A stretch of 64,000 bases of DNA from positions 1 to 64,000 of the forward strand of contig WBZZ01006849.1 in the NCBI GenBank assembly GCA_019918135.1, given 5' to 3'. This stretch comes from Paulinella micropora (lineage: Eukaryota > Cercozoa > Imbricatea > Euglyphida > Paulinellidae). This document shows positions 28,362 to 36,946 of the stretch, piece after piece. A program made the position numbers and the translations under genes. The notes under the pieces were generated by a model. That model was not told the origin of the DNA. It saw only the letters and a program-made list of their open reading frames with translations, and searched no databases. Each line of letters starts with the position of its first letter. The first letter of the stretch is position 1.

Positions 28362-28545
28362 AGAATACAAGACCCCACAAAAAGGGGAAAGTATCATTAA
28401 ATATTTATTTGTTTTTACGTTAAGAAAAAATATAAACAAGTCTATTATATAACATACGACCCGACGGACAACGGGGGGCAGACACGAGCGCGAGCGAGTG
28501 GCGGGGGGTAATAACCGAAGCAAACCAAAGCAACCATAAAGCAGA

Positions 28546-29946
28546 ATGTGGAACGAAAATGACAGAAAATTTATCAAGCAGTTAAACGTAGCAGACACAG
28601 AAGAAAAAATATATAATGTCGTATCAAACTTTTTTACGAGTGATGCGAAGCCGTCTGAAGCCTTTCATAATGCTATATTGTTATTATTTAGTAAAACAAC
28701 AACAGATGACGAAGCACTGAAAGCAATGAAAATTATTTATCCTAAATACGCCATTATTTACCCGAACACGACTTCAAGGAGGCAGAGATTAAGCGAAGTA
28801 AGAACGAGAGCAATAAAACCGAATCAAAGCAAAAAGGTATATGAGATGTCTAAATTAGATAAATATTTCAATATCAATGAAGATGAACGAATTAAAATAG
28901 TTGAGGGGTATAAAAAGGATGTCAAAGCAAAAAACGAGCAAAAAATACAGATTGATGTGCGGGAGGTAATGGCAAAAATGAATGAAATGATTTTAAGCAA
29001 TGACCCGTACCTTAAACTATTAGCCCTAATGATAGCAACGGGAGCCCGTCCAGTTGAGATATTTGCGAAAAATACATATGAATTAATACCTGATAAACCT
29101 TCATGGCTAAGGATAAACAACTTAGCAAAGAAACGAGAGGGGCAAAAAAAGAACTGGACAGAAAGACCTGTTATTCTATTTACTCCCGAATTTACAATAG
29201 AAAAAATTGAAGCAATAAGAAACCACTTTAAGAAAAAGGGGGCGGTTATAATCAACGACGACGGGCAACTCGCGAAAGACAAAAACAACGAACTAAACAA
29301 ACGAATAATAAAAGTTTTTCCATGGCTAGCAGATTATACACAGAGGAGCAGTATGTTGCGTAAATTATACGCGAGCCTTTCATATACCAATTTCGCAGAC
29401 CCGAGAACAACAAATTACAATACATGGGTAAGCAACGTATTAGGACACGGCGACCTTTTAACGAGTTTCTCGTATTCATGGGTAAATGTGGCAGACCCGC
29501 GGGAGATGATGGAAGAAGGCCTTAAAACCGAGTTAGAGGAACTGCGAAAGAAAATAGATTTATGTTTAAATATCAAAGGGGTAGAAAGTGAAGACATAGA
29601 GGACGACGACGGCAACGACGGCAAATATAAGCCCTTAGGAAAGAAAGGAAGCAGAGCAGAGAAAAATGAATTACTTAATAAAATTTACAACGACCACGGG
29701 GGCAAGATAACGAACACGAAATTGAGGCAAATTAGCGGGATTGGGGCAAAAATAGTAAATGAGTTTATAAAAGCAAAAAAGGAAGGAAAGACAGAGACGA
29801 AAGAGGCAACAGAGACAACAGAGACAAAAAAGAGCGTCGCGGAGACAACGGTAAAAGAGCCTACGGGGTTTAAGTTGATAGACGAAAACGGCAAAAACCA
29901 ACCAATACGAAAAAGTGCGAGGCTTAAAAATAAAGTATTTAACTAG
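28546..29946 (+). CDS. Tyrosine recombinase resembling telomere resolvase (protelomerase)
   Basis: 466 residues from ATG 28546. The motifs in order are TGARPVEIF (Arg168), a basic beta region SWLRINNLAKKREG, RPVILFTPEF, SSMLRKLYASLSYTNF (Arg272), then VLGHGDLLTSFSYSW (His301, Tyr310). That is the catalytic set of tyrosine recombinases. The wording and spacing around box I, the LRKLYA helix and LGH...T..SY are closest, from memory, to bacterial telomere resolvases such as TelA and TelN. The C-terminus has an ISGIGAKIVNEF hairpin-like motif and a charged tail. It sits next to palindrome P2, its natural substrate if it forms hairpin ends. An ordinary integrase is the alternative. Confidence 0.6.
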   Translation: MWNENDRKFIKQLNVADTEEKIYNVVSNFFTSDAKPSEAFHNAILLLFSKTTTDDEALKAMKIIYPKYAIIYPNTTSRRQRLSEVRTRAIKPNQSKKVYEMSKLDKYFNINEDERIKIVEGYKKDVKAKNEQKIQIDVREVMAKMNEMILSNDPYLKLLALMIATGARPVEIFAKNTYELIPDKPSWLRINNLAKKREGQKKNWTERPVILFTPEFTIEKIEAIRNHFKKKGAVIINDDGQLAKDKNNELNKRIIKVFPWLADYTQRSSMLRKLYASLSYTNFADPRTTNYNTWVSNVLGHGDLLTSFSYSWVNVADPREMMEEGLKTELEELRKKIDLCLNIKGVESEDIEDDDGNDGKYKPLGKKGSRAEKNELLNKIYNDHGGKITNTKLRQISGIGAKIVNEFIKAKKEGKTETKEATETTETKKSVAETTVKEPTGFKLIDENGKNQPIRKSARLKNKVFN

Positions 29947-30062
29947 TCTAAATTAAAAGCGAAATAAATAAAATCTCTTTGAAAATGAGACGGGGTTTCC
30001 CCCTTTTTGGTTTTTTCTTTTTTGTTTCTAAATTAATAAGGACAATGTGCTTAAAGCACAGA

Positions 30063-30560
30063 TTACACGGAGGACGAGGCGGAGACGTCCATCGGTGCGG
30101 GTAGGGCGGGCGGTTTAATCTTTGAGGCGACACGGGCGAGGGCGTCGTCAAAATCTACTCCAGTATTAATCAAAGTAATGACATTATTATAATGAGGTCG
30201 TTTGAAGCCTTCTATTTTCCTGTGGCCACCTTGTGCTACCCAATTTTTTACGAGTTTCATTTGAGCGGTGAAATGTTCCTGTCGCTGGGTCAAATCCTTA
30301 GTAATATTAATGTCTTCATTCAATTCGGTAGCATCTTTAAGAGCCTTTTTAAACGCTGTTAGTTCTTGCTCTTTTTTGGTTTTTTGGTTTTCTAAAGATG
30401 CTATTTTATGAATGAAGGCTTTAATATCTCCTTCGGCTTTTTCAATCCCCGCTTTTATCTCGTTAATGTCCGTCATGCCCCTACGTCGCTTAATTCGCCG
30501 TTCCACGTCTTCATTAGTTTCGGGGGCATTCCGCGGGATAAGGTTTCGGCTGTCGGCCAT
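30063..30560 (-). CDS. Coiled-coil protein of unknown function
   Basis: ATG at 30560. The frame is open a little further upstream, but only through a TTG. It has about 165 residues. An Arg/Lys-rich N-terminus (VERRIKRRRGMTD) is followed by a coiled coil (about 30-85) and a globular C-terminus with GHRKIEGFKRPHYNNVITL. This ends near Ala/Pro/Ser-rich residues. It is absent from the right arm because of the deletion. DNA binding is possible. It is not recognised. Confidence 0.55.
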   Translation of the reverse strand: MADSRNLIPRNAPETNEDVERRIKRRRGMTDINEIKAGIEKAEGDIKAFIHKIASLENQKTKKEQELTAFKKALKDATELNEDINITKDLTQRQEHFTAQMKLVKNWVAQGGHRKIEGFKRPHYNNVITLINTGVDFDDALARVASKIKPPALPAPMDVSASSSV

Positions 30561-30718
30561 CTGGTCTGCTTTTGTCTCTGGGACTGCGGGACGACAAAAG
30601 CCAAAAGACGGCGGGAGCAAACAGGCGGGTTTGCTGGTGGCGCGGTAAAAGCGCTAACGAAAAAAAATTAGGTTGTCGGGGCTGTTTCTGTGTTCTGGAC
30701 TAACGAATTTATTATGAT

Positions 30719-31096
30719 TTATTTTGTGGTCGCGGTGGCGGTAATGATTTCGTCAATAACGGGCTTTATGTCATCCATGTAGGAGTATAAAACGCGCTCG
30801 TATTCGTCATACATCGCCTTATATTTTTCTGTGTTCGGCAGTTGCTTTAAATTGTCCTTTATCTTAATTAATTGTGCATATGTGTCGGGGTGTGTCGCGT
30901 TTAAATAATTTTTTATTTGAGAAATATTTCGCATTGTTTCTTCTGTGGTTGCTGGGGCTGTTATAATTTCGTTTAAGTAGTCGTTGAGCCTTTTTCTAAA
31001 TGTTAAAGTGTCGTGTGTGGTATGCGTGCGGGCGGTGTGTATTACTAAACCAATTTTAGATTTAAGGACGGCATCGCATACGGGGCATTTTGACAT
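30719..31096 (-). CDS. C2H2 zinc-finger protein
   Basis: 125 residues from ATG 31096. A single classical finger opens the protein: Cys4-x2-Cys7-x12-His20-x4-His25 (KCPVCDAVLKSKIGLVIH). The rest is helical, with two similar stretches DYLNEIITAPATT and PVIDEIITATATT at the middle and end, which suggests internal duplication. It is present only in the left arm. It is a likely nucleic-acid-binding accessory protein. Confidence 0.6.
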   Translation of the reverse strand: MSKCPVCDAVLKSKIGLVIHTARTHTTHDTLTFRKRLNDYLNEIITAPATTEETMRNISQIKNYLNATHPDTYAQLIKIKDNLKQLPNTEKYKAMYDEYERVLYSYMDDIKPVIDEIITATATTK

Positions 31097-31118
31097 ATTA
31101 TATGTAAGTTAATTTAAC

Positions 31119-31474
31119 TTATTCAAATAAATTAATTTTTGTTTCGTTTCGCGCAACTATAGCAGGCGCCCCCACTATTTTGAGAATAATAAAAGTCTCG
31201 CCGTTCTTTTTGGTTCCTTCATGCGTTTCAATGTTAAATTTATATACCACATCTTGAAGCGGTTTGAAGCCAGATAAAGGGGCGGTTTTTATATAAATTA
31301 ACCCGTAGGTGGTGAGGGTTGCTGGTTGATGTTTGTTATGAGGGTATTTCTCTTTTAGTTGCTGTGTAATTTGGTTAATGTGTTAAAAGACGCTTCATTT
31401 ATTTTCTCGCTGGTGTAGAATTGTAAATTGTCGTAAGGGTCGGTGTTCTTAAATTTTGCGGTGATTTCAAACAT
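31119..31474 (-). pseudogene. Small protein of unknown function, frameshifted
   Basis: ATG at 31474 opens FEITAKFKNTDPYDNLQFY and the frame stops at about 31357. One base away the coding continues (NQITQQLKEKYPHNKHQPA, YGLIYIKTAPLSGFKPLQD, GETFIILKIVGAPAIVARN) to TAA 31119-31121. The product would have about 115 residues, with a beta-rich centre. An OB-fold single-strand-binding protein is a possibility I cannot support further. A diverged ATCTCAAA...TTTGAAAT palindrome overlaps the start. Confidence 0.45.
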
Positions 31475-31481
31475 TTGAGAT
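31464..31481. repeat. Short palindrome, diverged copy
   Basis: ATTTCAAACATTTGAGAT overlaps the start codon region of the 31119-31474 gene. It has a shorter spacer than the other members. Confidence 0.5.
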
Positions 31482-31555
31482 TATGAGCCTTTATCAATAT
31501 CTTGAATGAGTTTGAGATCGCGGGTCGTATATCTTATATGTATATTTTTTATAGT

Positions 31556-31770
31556 ATGGTAAGCAAAAGTTAAACAAGAAGTAAGCAAAGTTAAACAAGA
31601 AGTAAGCAAAGGTTAAGCAGTAGTAAGCAAAGGTTAAGCAGTAGTAAGCAAAGGTTAAGCAGTAGTAAGCAAAGTTAAACAAGAAGTAAGCAAAGGTTAA
31701 GCAGTAGTAAGCAAAGTTAAACAAGAAGTAAGCAAAGGTTAAGCAGTAGTAAGCAAAGTTAAACAGGGGA
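31556..31770. repeat. 21-bp tandem repeats (iteron-like)
   Basis: About ten units with a strict 21-bp period, in two alternating types: GTAAGCAAAGTTAAACAAGAA and GTAAGCAAAGGTTAAGCAGTA. There are no spacers. The period is two DNA turns, as in iterons bound by replication initiators. It lies between the accessory genes and the primase-helicase, and only in the left arm. Confidence 0.75.
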
Positions 31771-32092
31771 TATTATATGGTTTCATGGGGGGTACCTTGG
31801 GGTTAAATATTCCGCCCCCATTATCCGTTGTATTCGTTTTTTTTGCTTTTCCCCTCGTTATTCCTTCGTTTTCATTCAAATCAATACGAAAGCCTTTTTC
31901 GTCCTTTTTCCTTCATTTTCCTCATTAGGGGGTATCTTTTCCTACTCTTTACAGAAAAAACAGACTACATACCCCCAAATCAATACGAAGCGTATTTAAC
32001 CCTTAATTCCTGCATTACCCTCATCAAAAAAAAAGATACCCCCTCAAATCAGAAAGAAAATCAATACGAAGAAGAATTTTTATATTTTGACG

Positions 32093-32212
32093 ACTTCCAA
32101 AAAAAAAGATACCCCAAAAAAAAGATACTCCAAAAAAAAGATACCCCAAAAAAAAGATACCCCAAAAAAAAGATACCCCAAAAAAAAGATACCCCAAAAA
32201 AAAGATACCCCC
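32093..32212. repeat. 15-bp tandem repeats AAAAAAAGATACCCC, left arm
   Basis: About eight units, directly 3' of the helicase gene on the helicase strand (reading GGGGTATCTTTTTTT). This ends in the 20-bp palindrome at 32215. It could mark transcript ends or be a protein-binding array. Confidence 0.8.
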
Positions 32213-32214
32213 CA

Positions 32215-32234
32215 ATCTCAAACAAGTTTGAGAT
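32215..32234. repeat. 20-bp palindrome ATCTCAAACAAGTTTGAGAT
   Basis: Four bases 3' of the helicase stop codon. It is the member shared by both arms. Confidence 0.8.
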
Positions 32235-32237
32235 ACT

Positions 32238-33269
32238 TTACTCGCCTAAATAAGGCCACCCATTAATGAATTTCAGCATCCTCTCGTTCTTAAACATCGC
32301 CGTTAATGTTTTATTCGGTCGTAATTCGTAATGCGTCGCGTGCTTATTGGTTGCCGTTAGTGATACCCCCCACTCTGCCCGCATCGCTGTATTAATAAAG
32401 TATAATGTATCTCTTAGAAATGTTTTATTTGTTGTCGTGTTCATATGGTCTATAATCTTTTTCTGCTTCTTCGTGTCTGTCGTATATAAAACCAATTCGT
32501 CGGCCTTTGCGAGCCATTCCTGCCGTTTAATCGTCTCTTTCAATTCCTCCGCTCCTATCTTTGTTTCAAAGTCCCATATATTCCGTATTCCTAACCCGCT
32601 TATAACTTGTATAAGGTTGGCGTGCTTATTATAGCGCCGTTCTGTATTGATTGTATTAAATGAATACTCCATAACCCCGCACTCTGTCGGGTTGCCCTGT
32701 TCATCTGTTGTTAATCTGTTTTTCTCGTCTCTGTTCTGTTCTCTTTGTTTTATGTAATTTAACCCCTCGCTTAATTTATCCTCTACGTCCCTATTATACG
32801 GCCTGTAATTCCATATATAACCCCTTAATCTGTCATCATCAAATGTTTTATAAAATAAACTATCCGCGGGCTCGTCTGCGTCTGGCTTCAGCATCTCTTT
32901 TTTTATCCTCGCCTTTTTTAATTCAGCTTCTTCCGCGGTCGTCCATTCTCTGCCCTCTTTATTCTTCTTCATTTCGTTATATTCCGCGTCTGTAATATTT
33001 CGGGCTTCAAATAAGGCTTTAGCGTCCTCTTTTTTAATTACGGCTTCCGTTATTTTCGCCTCCTTAAATGTCAAATCATCCGCGTTAGATACGTCTAAGT
33101 CGCTTATTTCGTAGTCGGCTAGTATAAAATACTTTATTGAATTCTGTATCCAGTGGCGGGCGTCTTTGTTCTGTTCTACTTTGTTTTTCGCTAATAATTT
33201 TATGTAATCGTTTGCTACTACATTAACTGCCCCGTATTGCCCATATGTCCAATTCGCCAAGGTTGCCAT
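32238..33269 (-). CDS. C-terminal part of primase/helicase, left arm (second frame)
   Basis: 343 residues from the first ATG. The frame is open upstream back to about 33358 with helicase-like sequence (NETQYLRQLSASLNDRQKR) that overlaps the end of the main ORF. It is therefore best read as the C-terminus of one protein of about 1140 residues, reached by a one-base shift in the TATTTTATAC region. The rest is helical and charged, with a Glu/Lys linker (about 60-150), and matches nothing I know. The same shift is in the right arm. It stops four bases before the palindrome and tandem repeats. Confidence 0.6.
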   Translation of the reverse strand: MATLANWTYGQYGAVNVVANDYIKLLAKNKVEQNKDARHWIQNSIKYFILADYEISDLDVSNADDLTFKEAKITEAVIKKEDAKALFEARNITDAEYNEMKKNKEGREWTTAEEAELKKARIKKEMLKPDADEPADSLFYKTFDDDRLRGYIWNYRPYNRDVEDKLSEGLNYIKQREQNRDEKNRLTTDEQGNPTECGVMEYSFNTINTERRYNKHANLIQVISGLGIRNIWDFETKIGAEELKETIKRQEWLAKADELVLYTTDTKKQKKIIDHMNTTTNKTFLRDTLYFINTAMRAEWGVSLTATNKHATHYELRPNKTLTAMFKNERMLKFINGWPYLGE

Positions 33270-33313
33270 TTCATCCCGCTTCTGCCTGTCGTTAAGGCTC
33301 GCGCTTATTTGCC

Positions 33314-35644
33314 TTAAGTATTGCGTTTCGTTTTCAATGGTCGCCGTGTTATAGTTTGTATAAAATAAGTATTATTGCTGTCTATCGGGTGCCGTATTCT
33401 TCCTAACATCTGGTAAAAATCCCCGCTCATGTTTGTCTTATTACACGCCACGGCTACAATATTATTAAAAACCCCCTTATGTGAATAATCTAAGCCTCCC
33501 GTAATTGCGGGGCTGTAAATAACAATATCATACCCCGCCCATTTCCTGTATTCGTCCGCCATCGCCTCCCGCACTTCTTCCGTTTTGTTTGTTTCGCCCG
33601 TTATTAATAGCACCTTGTGCTTATCCCTCTTTAACATCTTAGCCAACGTTCTAAGCCGTCGTTTGCCAATATTTGCGGGGACTAATACCCTTTTACCCTC
33701 GCGTCTTAGTTTAATAATCTGTTCGTAAGCCTCGCCAATATTGCCCGCCTTAATGTGTATATGGCGCTTTGTTTTGCTTGCAATATTATCGTTATTAATA
33801 AATAGCGTTTTTGCCTCTCTGCCACATTCCCGCCGTATGTTTTGAAAGAATTCAATATCATCGGCTTTTAATGTTCCTGACATCAATATCATCTGCTTCG
33901 CCGTGCCTATTACATATTTTATTATCTCAAAATTGTTCTTATTGTTCCGCGACTTCTTAAACGTATCACTTGTTAAGTGCTTAACGAATTGGTCGGCCTC
34001 ATCAATAACTAATTTATTTATCGGCTCTCTGCTTATCGGTATTCTGTGAAAACTATCGGCTTGAATGGTTAAATTATTCTTTTTTAATTTCCCCTTCGGC
34101 TCGTCTCTGTAATCCACATTTAAAGGATATTTGCTTTTATAGTCGCTCGCTAGTGTCCGCCTATAACTGCTTACAATGGATTTAAAGCGGGGCGTCTGTT
34201 TTAATTGTAATACGGCCTCTGCGGGGTTGTCTTTATGTTTTTCTATTATATCGCGGGCTAAGGGGTTATTTTTTAGTTTTTCCACAATTTCGCCTGCGTT
34301 TTTCTTAATAGTATTTAAATTAGCACCCCTTATTAATTCGGTTATCTCTCCGCAGTTTAAAATAAGGTCAGTTATCGCCTTAGAGTTCGCCGTCATCTTA
34401 CCCGTTCCTAACCCGCTTTTAATGGCTATTATATCATATGTCGGGGTTGGCTTGCTTTGCTCGTCCATGAATCTTTTAATATTACTACAAAACGCCTCTT
34501 TTGTGTGTATTATGTCCGCGCCGATTATGTTGAGTTGTTCGGTGAGTTCCTGCGCTTCTCGTTGCTGGATTGCTTGGCGGTTCTCGTTGGCGGTTTTAAT
34601 GTAAAATTTGATTTTCTCCGCATACGTCGCAGTTCCCGCCGTTAAAGTGATATAACGGGCACTTTCGCCTTTAACTTCGGCCTCTTGTTTTTGCTTCCAA
34701 CACCCCGCCAATTTCGCCCCGTTCGCAAATTGTAATATAAATAATGTATTATCAGCCTCGTGTATTCTCTCGCACAAGTGGCATAAGGTCGGCGTTAGCC
34801 TTTTTAACTTATACGTCTTTAGCGTCCCCTCGTCGGTTTCCGCTTCGCTTATGTCCTTTATGGTGTGCGCTCCTGCCTCGTGTTTTAATACGAGCACAGC
34901 CTCAAACAACTTATTAATATTAATGTCCGCGTTCTTTACCTCCGCGGGTCGTGTGTTGTTTATCTGGTTTATATCGTGCTCGGCCGTGGTTATCAAGAGA
35001 CATTCATATAAATCATTCTGTATCTCGCTTATGTCCTTTGTTATAAGGCGCCCGCCTTCAATTCCTTCCACGAGTTCCAGCCGTCGGTTTTCTCCTTTCT
35101 TAACCGCATAAGGCGCTCGCATCCCGCTTGGAGTTCCCGCTTTATGATAAACGGCCAAATCATAACCTAACTCTTTATAGTCGGGCAATTCATCCTTAAT
35201 AATTTGCTTAATTTCTAACGGGTCGCCGTATAGTTCGCCACTATTACCCACGAAATGAAACGAATTAACATATTTGTCTTTCTTGCTTGAATATCCGCAC
35301 CCGCTCAAGGCTATCATATCCCCGTTAAATAGTTCTTCAAAAGCCTCGCGCGCTTGCGTATAGTCAGATACTTCATTTAAGGCTCGGGCTTCCTCCGTGT
35401 CATACGTCTTGTCAATGTCTGCGTATGGTTTCAAAAATAGAGCAGTTCCTAAACTTTCCATAGCGTGCGGGTTCTTCTTTATGGAGTCCAATAAATCGGC
35501 CGTATTTACCTTTACGGCATATAATGGCGACGCCTTCATTTCACGAAAGAAAACGCGATACCCGCCCGCGTCGGTATTTAATTTTACGTTAGAGTTTTTA
35601 TCTTCACTAACATATACCCCTCGGTCAGTCCCATACCCGCTCAT
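33314..35644 (-). CDS. Primase/SF2 helicase, left arm (main frame)
   Basis: 776 residues from ATG 35644. The archaeo-eukaryotic primase motifs are FLKPYADIDK (Asp76, Asp78), VNSFHFV (His130) and GMRAPYAVKK (174-183). A Cys/His cluster (CHLCERIH, then AGCWK) follows at about 288-315. The helicase has Walker A KSGLGTGK (409-416), DEAD-like LVIDEADQF (545-553), LMSGT (587-591), a motif V region SPAITGGLDY and QMLGRIRHP (745-753). This resembles herpesvirus-type origin-binding SF2 helicases. It is a likely replication initiator-primase. The frame ends shortly after motif VI, and coding continues in the next frame at 33355-32238. The protein is identical in both arms. Confidence 0.75.
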   Translation of the reverse strand: MSGYGTDRGVYVSEDKNSNVKLNTDAGGYRVFFREMKASPLYAVKVNTADLLDSIKKNPHAMESLGTALFLKPYADIDKTYDTEEARALNEVSDYTQAREAFEELFNGDMIALSGCGYSSKKDKYVNSFHFVGNSGELYGDPLEIKQIIKDELPDYKELGYDLAVYHKAGTPSGMRAPYAVKKGENRRLELVEGIEGGRLITKDISEIQNDLYECLLITTAEHDINQINNTRPAEVKNADININKLFEAVLVLKHEAGAHTIKDISEAETDEGTLKTYKLKRLTPTLCHLCERIHEADNTLFILQFANGAKLAGCWKQKQEAEVKGESARYITLTAGTATYAEKIKFYIKTANENRQAIQQREAQELTEQLNIIGADIIHTKEAFCSNIKRFMDEQSKPTPTYDIIAIKSGLGTGKMTANSKAITDLILNCGEITELIRGANLNTIKKNAGEIVEKLKNNPLARDIIEKHKDNPAEAVLQLKQTPRFKSIVSSYRRTLASDYKSKYPLNVDYRDEPKGKLKKNNLTIQADSFHRIPISREPINKLVIDEADQFVKHLTSDTFKKSRNNKNNFEIIKYVIGTAKQMILMSGTLKADDIEFFQNIRRECGREAKTLFINNDNIASKTKRHIHIKAGNIGEAYEQIIKLRREGKRVLVPANIGKRRLRTLAKMLKRDKHKVLLITGETNKTEEVREAMADEYRKWAGYDIVIYSPAITGGLDYSHKGVFNNIVAVACNKTNMSGDFYQMLGRIRHPIDSNNTYFIQTITRRPLKTKRNT

Positions 35645-35838
35645 TTTTTTTGCTTGTGTTATATCTCGGATAAAATAAAATTAGCCAAAATAAAATAATT
35701 AATTCGGTTTCTATATTTAAACCGCCTTAACTCCTTAAATGAAATTTCAACCTCATAACCCTTATAAATAAAAAAGAATATGAATATATAATTAATTAAT
35801 TTTCATCTAAAATTTATATACCCCCTATAATATAGAGA
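35645..35838. promoter_or_regulatory. Divergent promoter region, left arm
   Basis: An A/T-rich gap between the primase-helicase and basic-protein starts. It includes TTAATTAATTTTCATC and a run of T/A blocks. It is repeated in the right arm at 40413-40606. Regulation of both genes from here is inferred from position. Confidence 0.35.
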
Positions 35839-36201
35839 ATGACAGAGCAACAGCAAAAGCAAAGGGTAGGCCGTCCCGCGGGAGTATCTAAAACGGGTTT
35901 AATTGAAAGGCCAACCGCGCACACAGAGAGAAAGGGCAACGCGTCGCATAGTATAACATATATTAAAAAGCAGTTATCAAACGGCGACATACGATATTAT
36001 AAAAAAGAAAGAGTTTACAATCGCGTGCAAGAGAGAAAACGACGCACCATATTAAACGCCAAATATACGCCAGTTAAGCGGGCTAAAATATCAAACATAA
36101 AGAAAGCATTAAGCGAAAATATAAACAAACTAACATTAAACGAATTAGACACATTAGCCCGCATTTTTACAGAGTGCGATATTAACGCAGTAAAAAAATA
36201 A
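35839..36201 (+). CDS. Small basic protein, left arm
   Basis: 120 residues from ATG 35839, divergent from the primase-helicase across a 194-bp A/T-rich gap. The N-terminus holds an AT-hook-like QRVGRPAGV, then a Lys/Arg-rich middle (YKKERVYNRVQERKRR) and a Leu-rich helix at the end. DNA binding or regulation is likely. It differs from the right copy by one residue (Ser/Ala). Confidence 0.6.
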   Translation: MTEQQQKQRVGRPAGVSKTGLIERPTAHTERKGNASHSITYIKKQLSNGDIRYYKKERVYNRVQERKRRTILNAKYTPVKRAKISNIKKALSENINKLTLNELDTLARIFTECDINAVKK

Positions 36202-36289
36202 CATAATACGATTACATAAAGAAGACTTAGCGCCCTCTATAAATACGGCAATAACGGCATAAACCCGCAAGCAATACAAAGCATAATTT

Positions 36290-36345
36290 AACATAAAAAG
36301 GGCTCCCGCTTATAACTGGCGGGGGGTTTTCCTTTTTTATATAGA
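36290..36345. terminator. GC hairpin with T-rich flank at gene end
   Basis: GGGCTCCCGC can pair with part of GGCGGGGGG downstream, flanked by AAAAAGG and TTTTCC. It lies after the basic-protein gene in both arms (mirror at about 39907-39955). Confidence 0.3.
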
Positions 36346-36370
36346 CAAGTCAATTTAGTTAAATAGACTT

Positions 36371-36795
36371 TGGTGAGAAAAACTGATATCTACATTAAAT
36401 TACCCTCAGTATTACAAGACATTATCAAAGAATACCACGAAGAAACCCGCTTATATTTGTTATCAATTCGCGCCGGTGCTACCTTTAGTGAAATTCAACA
36501 CGTAGGGCATATCTTAAGTTGTAATTATGGCTTACGTTGTAAATATTACAAAATCAACAATAAAATATTTCTAGCATTTCATAGGCTCCGCGTGCTCGCA
36601 GACGCGTATATATACAATAATTTTAAGAATAAGCCCTTTTTCGTATTGAATGAAATGAAAAACGTTAACCCCGATAATATCTTTTATTGCTTTAAGCCTT
36701 GTTTGTGTGGATTAACTAGGCACAAAAGAAAATTAAAAAAATCTTTAAGCGGTAATCTCCAACGTGTTGGAGATAGCGAAAAACAGAAATATTAG
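36371..36795 (+). pseudogene. ORF without ATG beginning at the inner end of the left arm
   Basis: The open frame starts as TTG-GTG inside the repeat arm and runs 141 codons (IKLPSVLQDIIKEYHEETRL, then YCFKPCLCGLTRHKRK) to TAG at about 36793. No ATG lies upstream, and the first 4-5 codons belong to the inverted repeat. The gene was probably cut at its 5' end when the arm was joined here. A palindrome is embedded in its 3' end. A Cys pair (CLC) and a basic tail are visible. It is not recognised. Confidence 0.45.
36755..36774. repeat. 20-bp palindrome ATCTCCAACGTGTTGGAGAT
   Basis: Inside the last codons of the 36371-36795 ORF. The stem carries the CC/GG variant. Confidence 0.8.
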
Positions 36796-36946
36796 ACATT
36801 TACGCAAAACTAAAGAGTATTTTGATAGAATTTAATATATATGAATCATCAAAACAAAATATAAATAACATTAATGGGCATGTTTCTATTATTGAAGCGT
36901 TTTTAAATGGGCATTCGTGAAGCCCTTTAAGACATACCGCAGTATC
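36796..36946. other. Short gap, possible decayed coding
   Basis: A/T-rich, with a short plus-strand open stretch (SIEFNIYESSKQNINN-like) that has no start codon. No clear gene. Confidence 0.3.

Larger units (their letters stand above)
27055..36382 (+). repeat. Left arm of large inverted repeat
   Basis: Reverse-complement match to 39869-46559, starting AGTTGTCGTT at the outer end and ending GGTGAGAAAAA at the inner end. It carries palindromes P1 and P2, the resolvase, the primase-helicase and the basic-protein gene. It holds about 2.64 kb (29427-32069) that the right arm lacks. The arms differ by a few substitutions in coding (W/R and I/V in the resolvase, S/A in the basic protein) and small indels in the microsatellites. 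They are therefore two real copies. Confidence 0.9.

Noticed and set aside
31556..31770. CRISPR-like array
   Set aside because: Units are contiguous with a 21-bp period and no unique spacers; no cas-like genes nearby.
32024..32221. FFLGY-repeat membrane protein
   Set aside because: It is the translation of the 15-bp tandem repeat, whose length is a multiple of three.
35839..36201. Histone-like or homing-endonuclease identity for the small basic protein
   Set aside because: Only an AT-hook-like GRP and general basicity are visible; no family motif.
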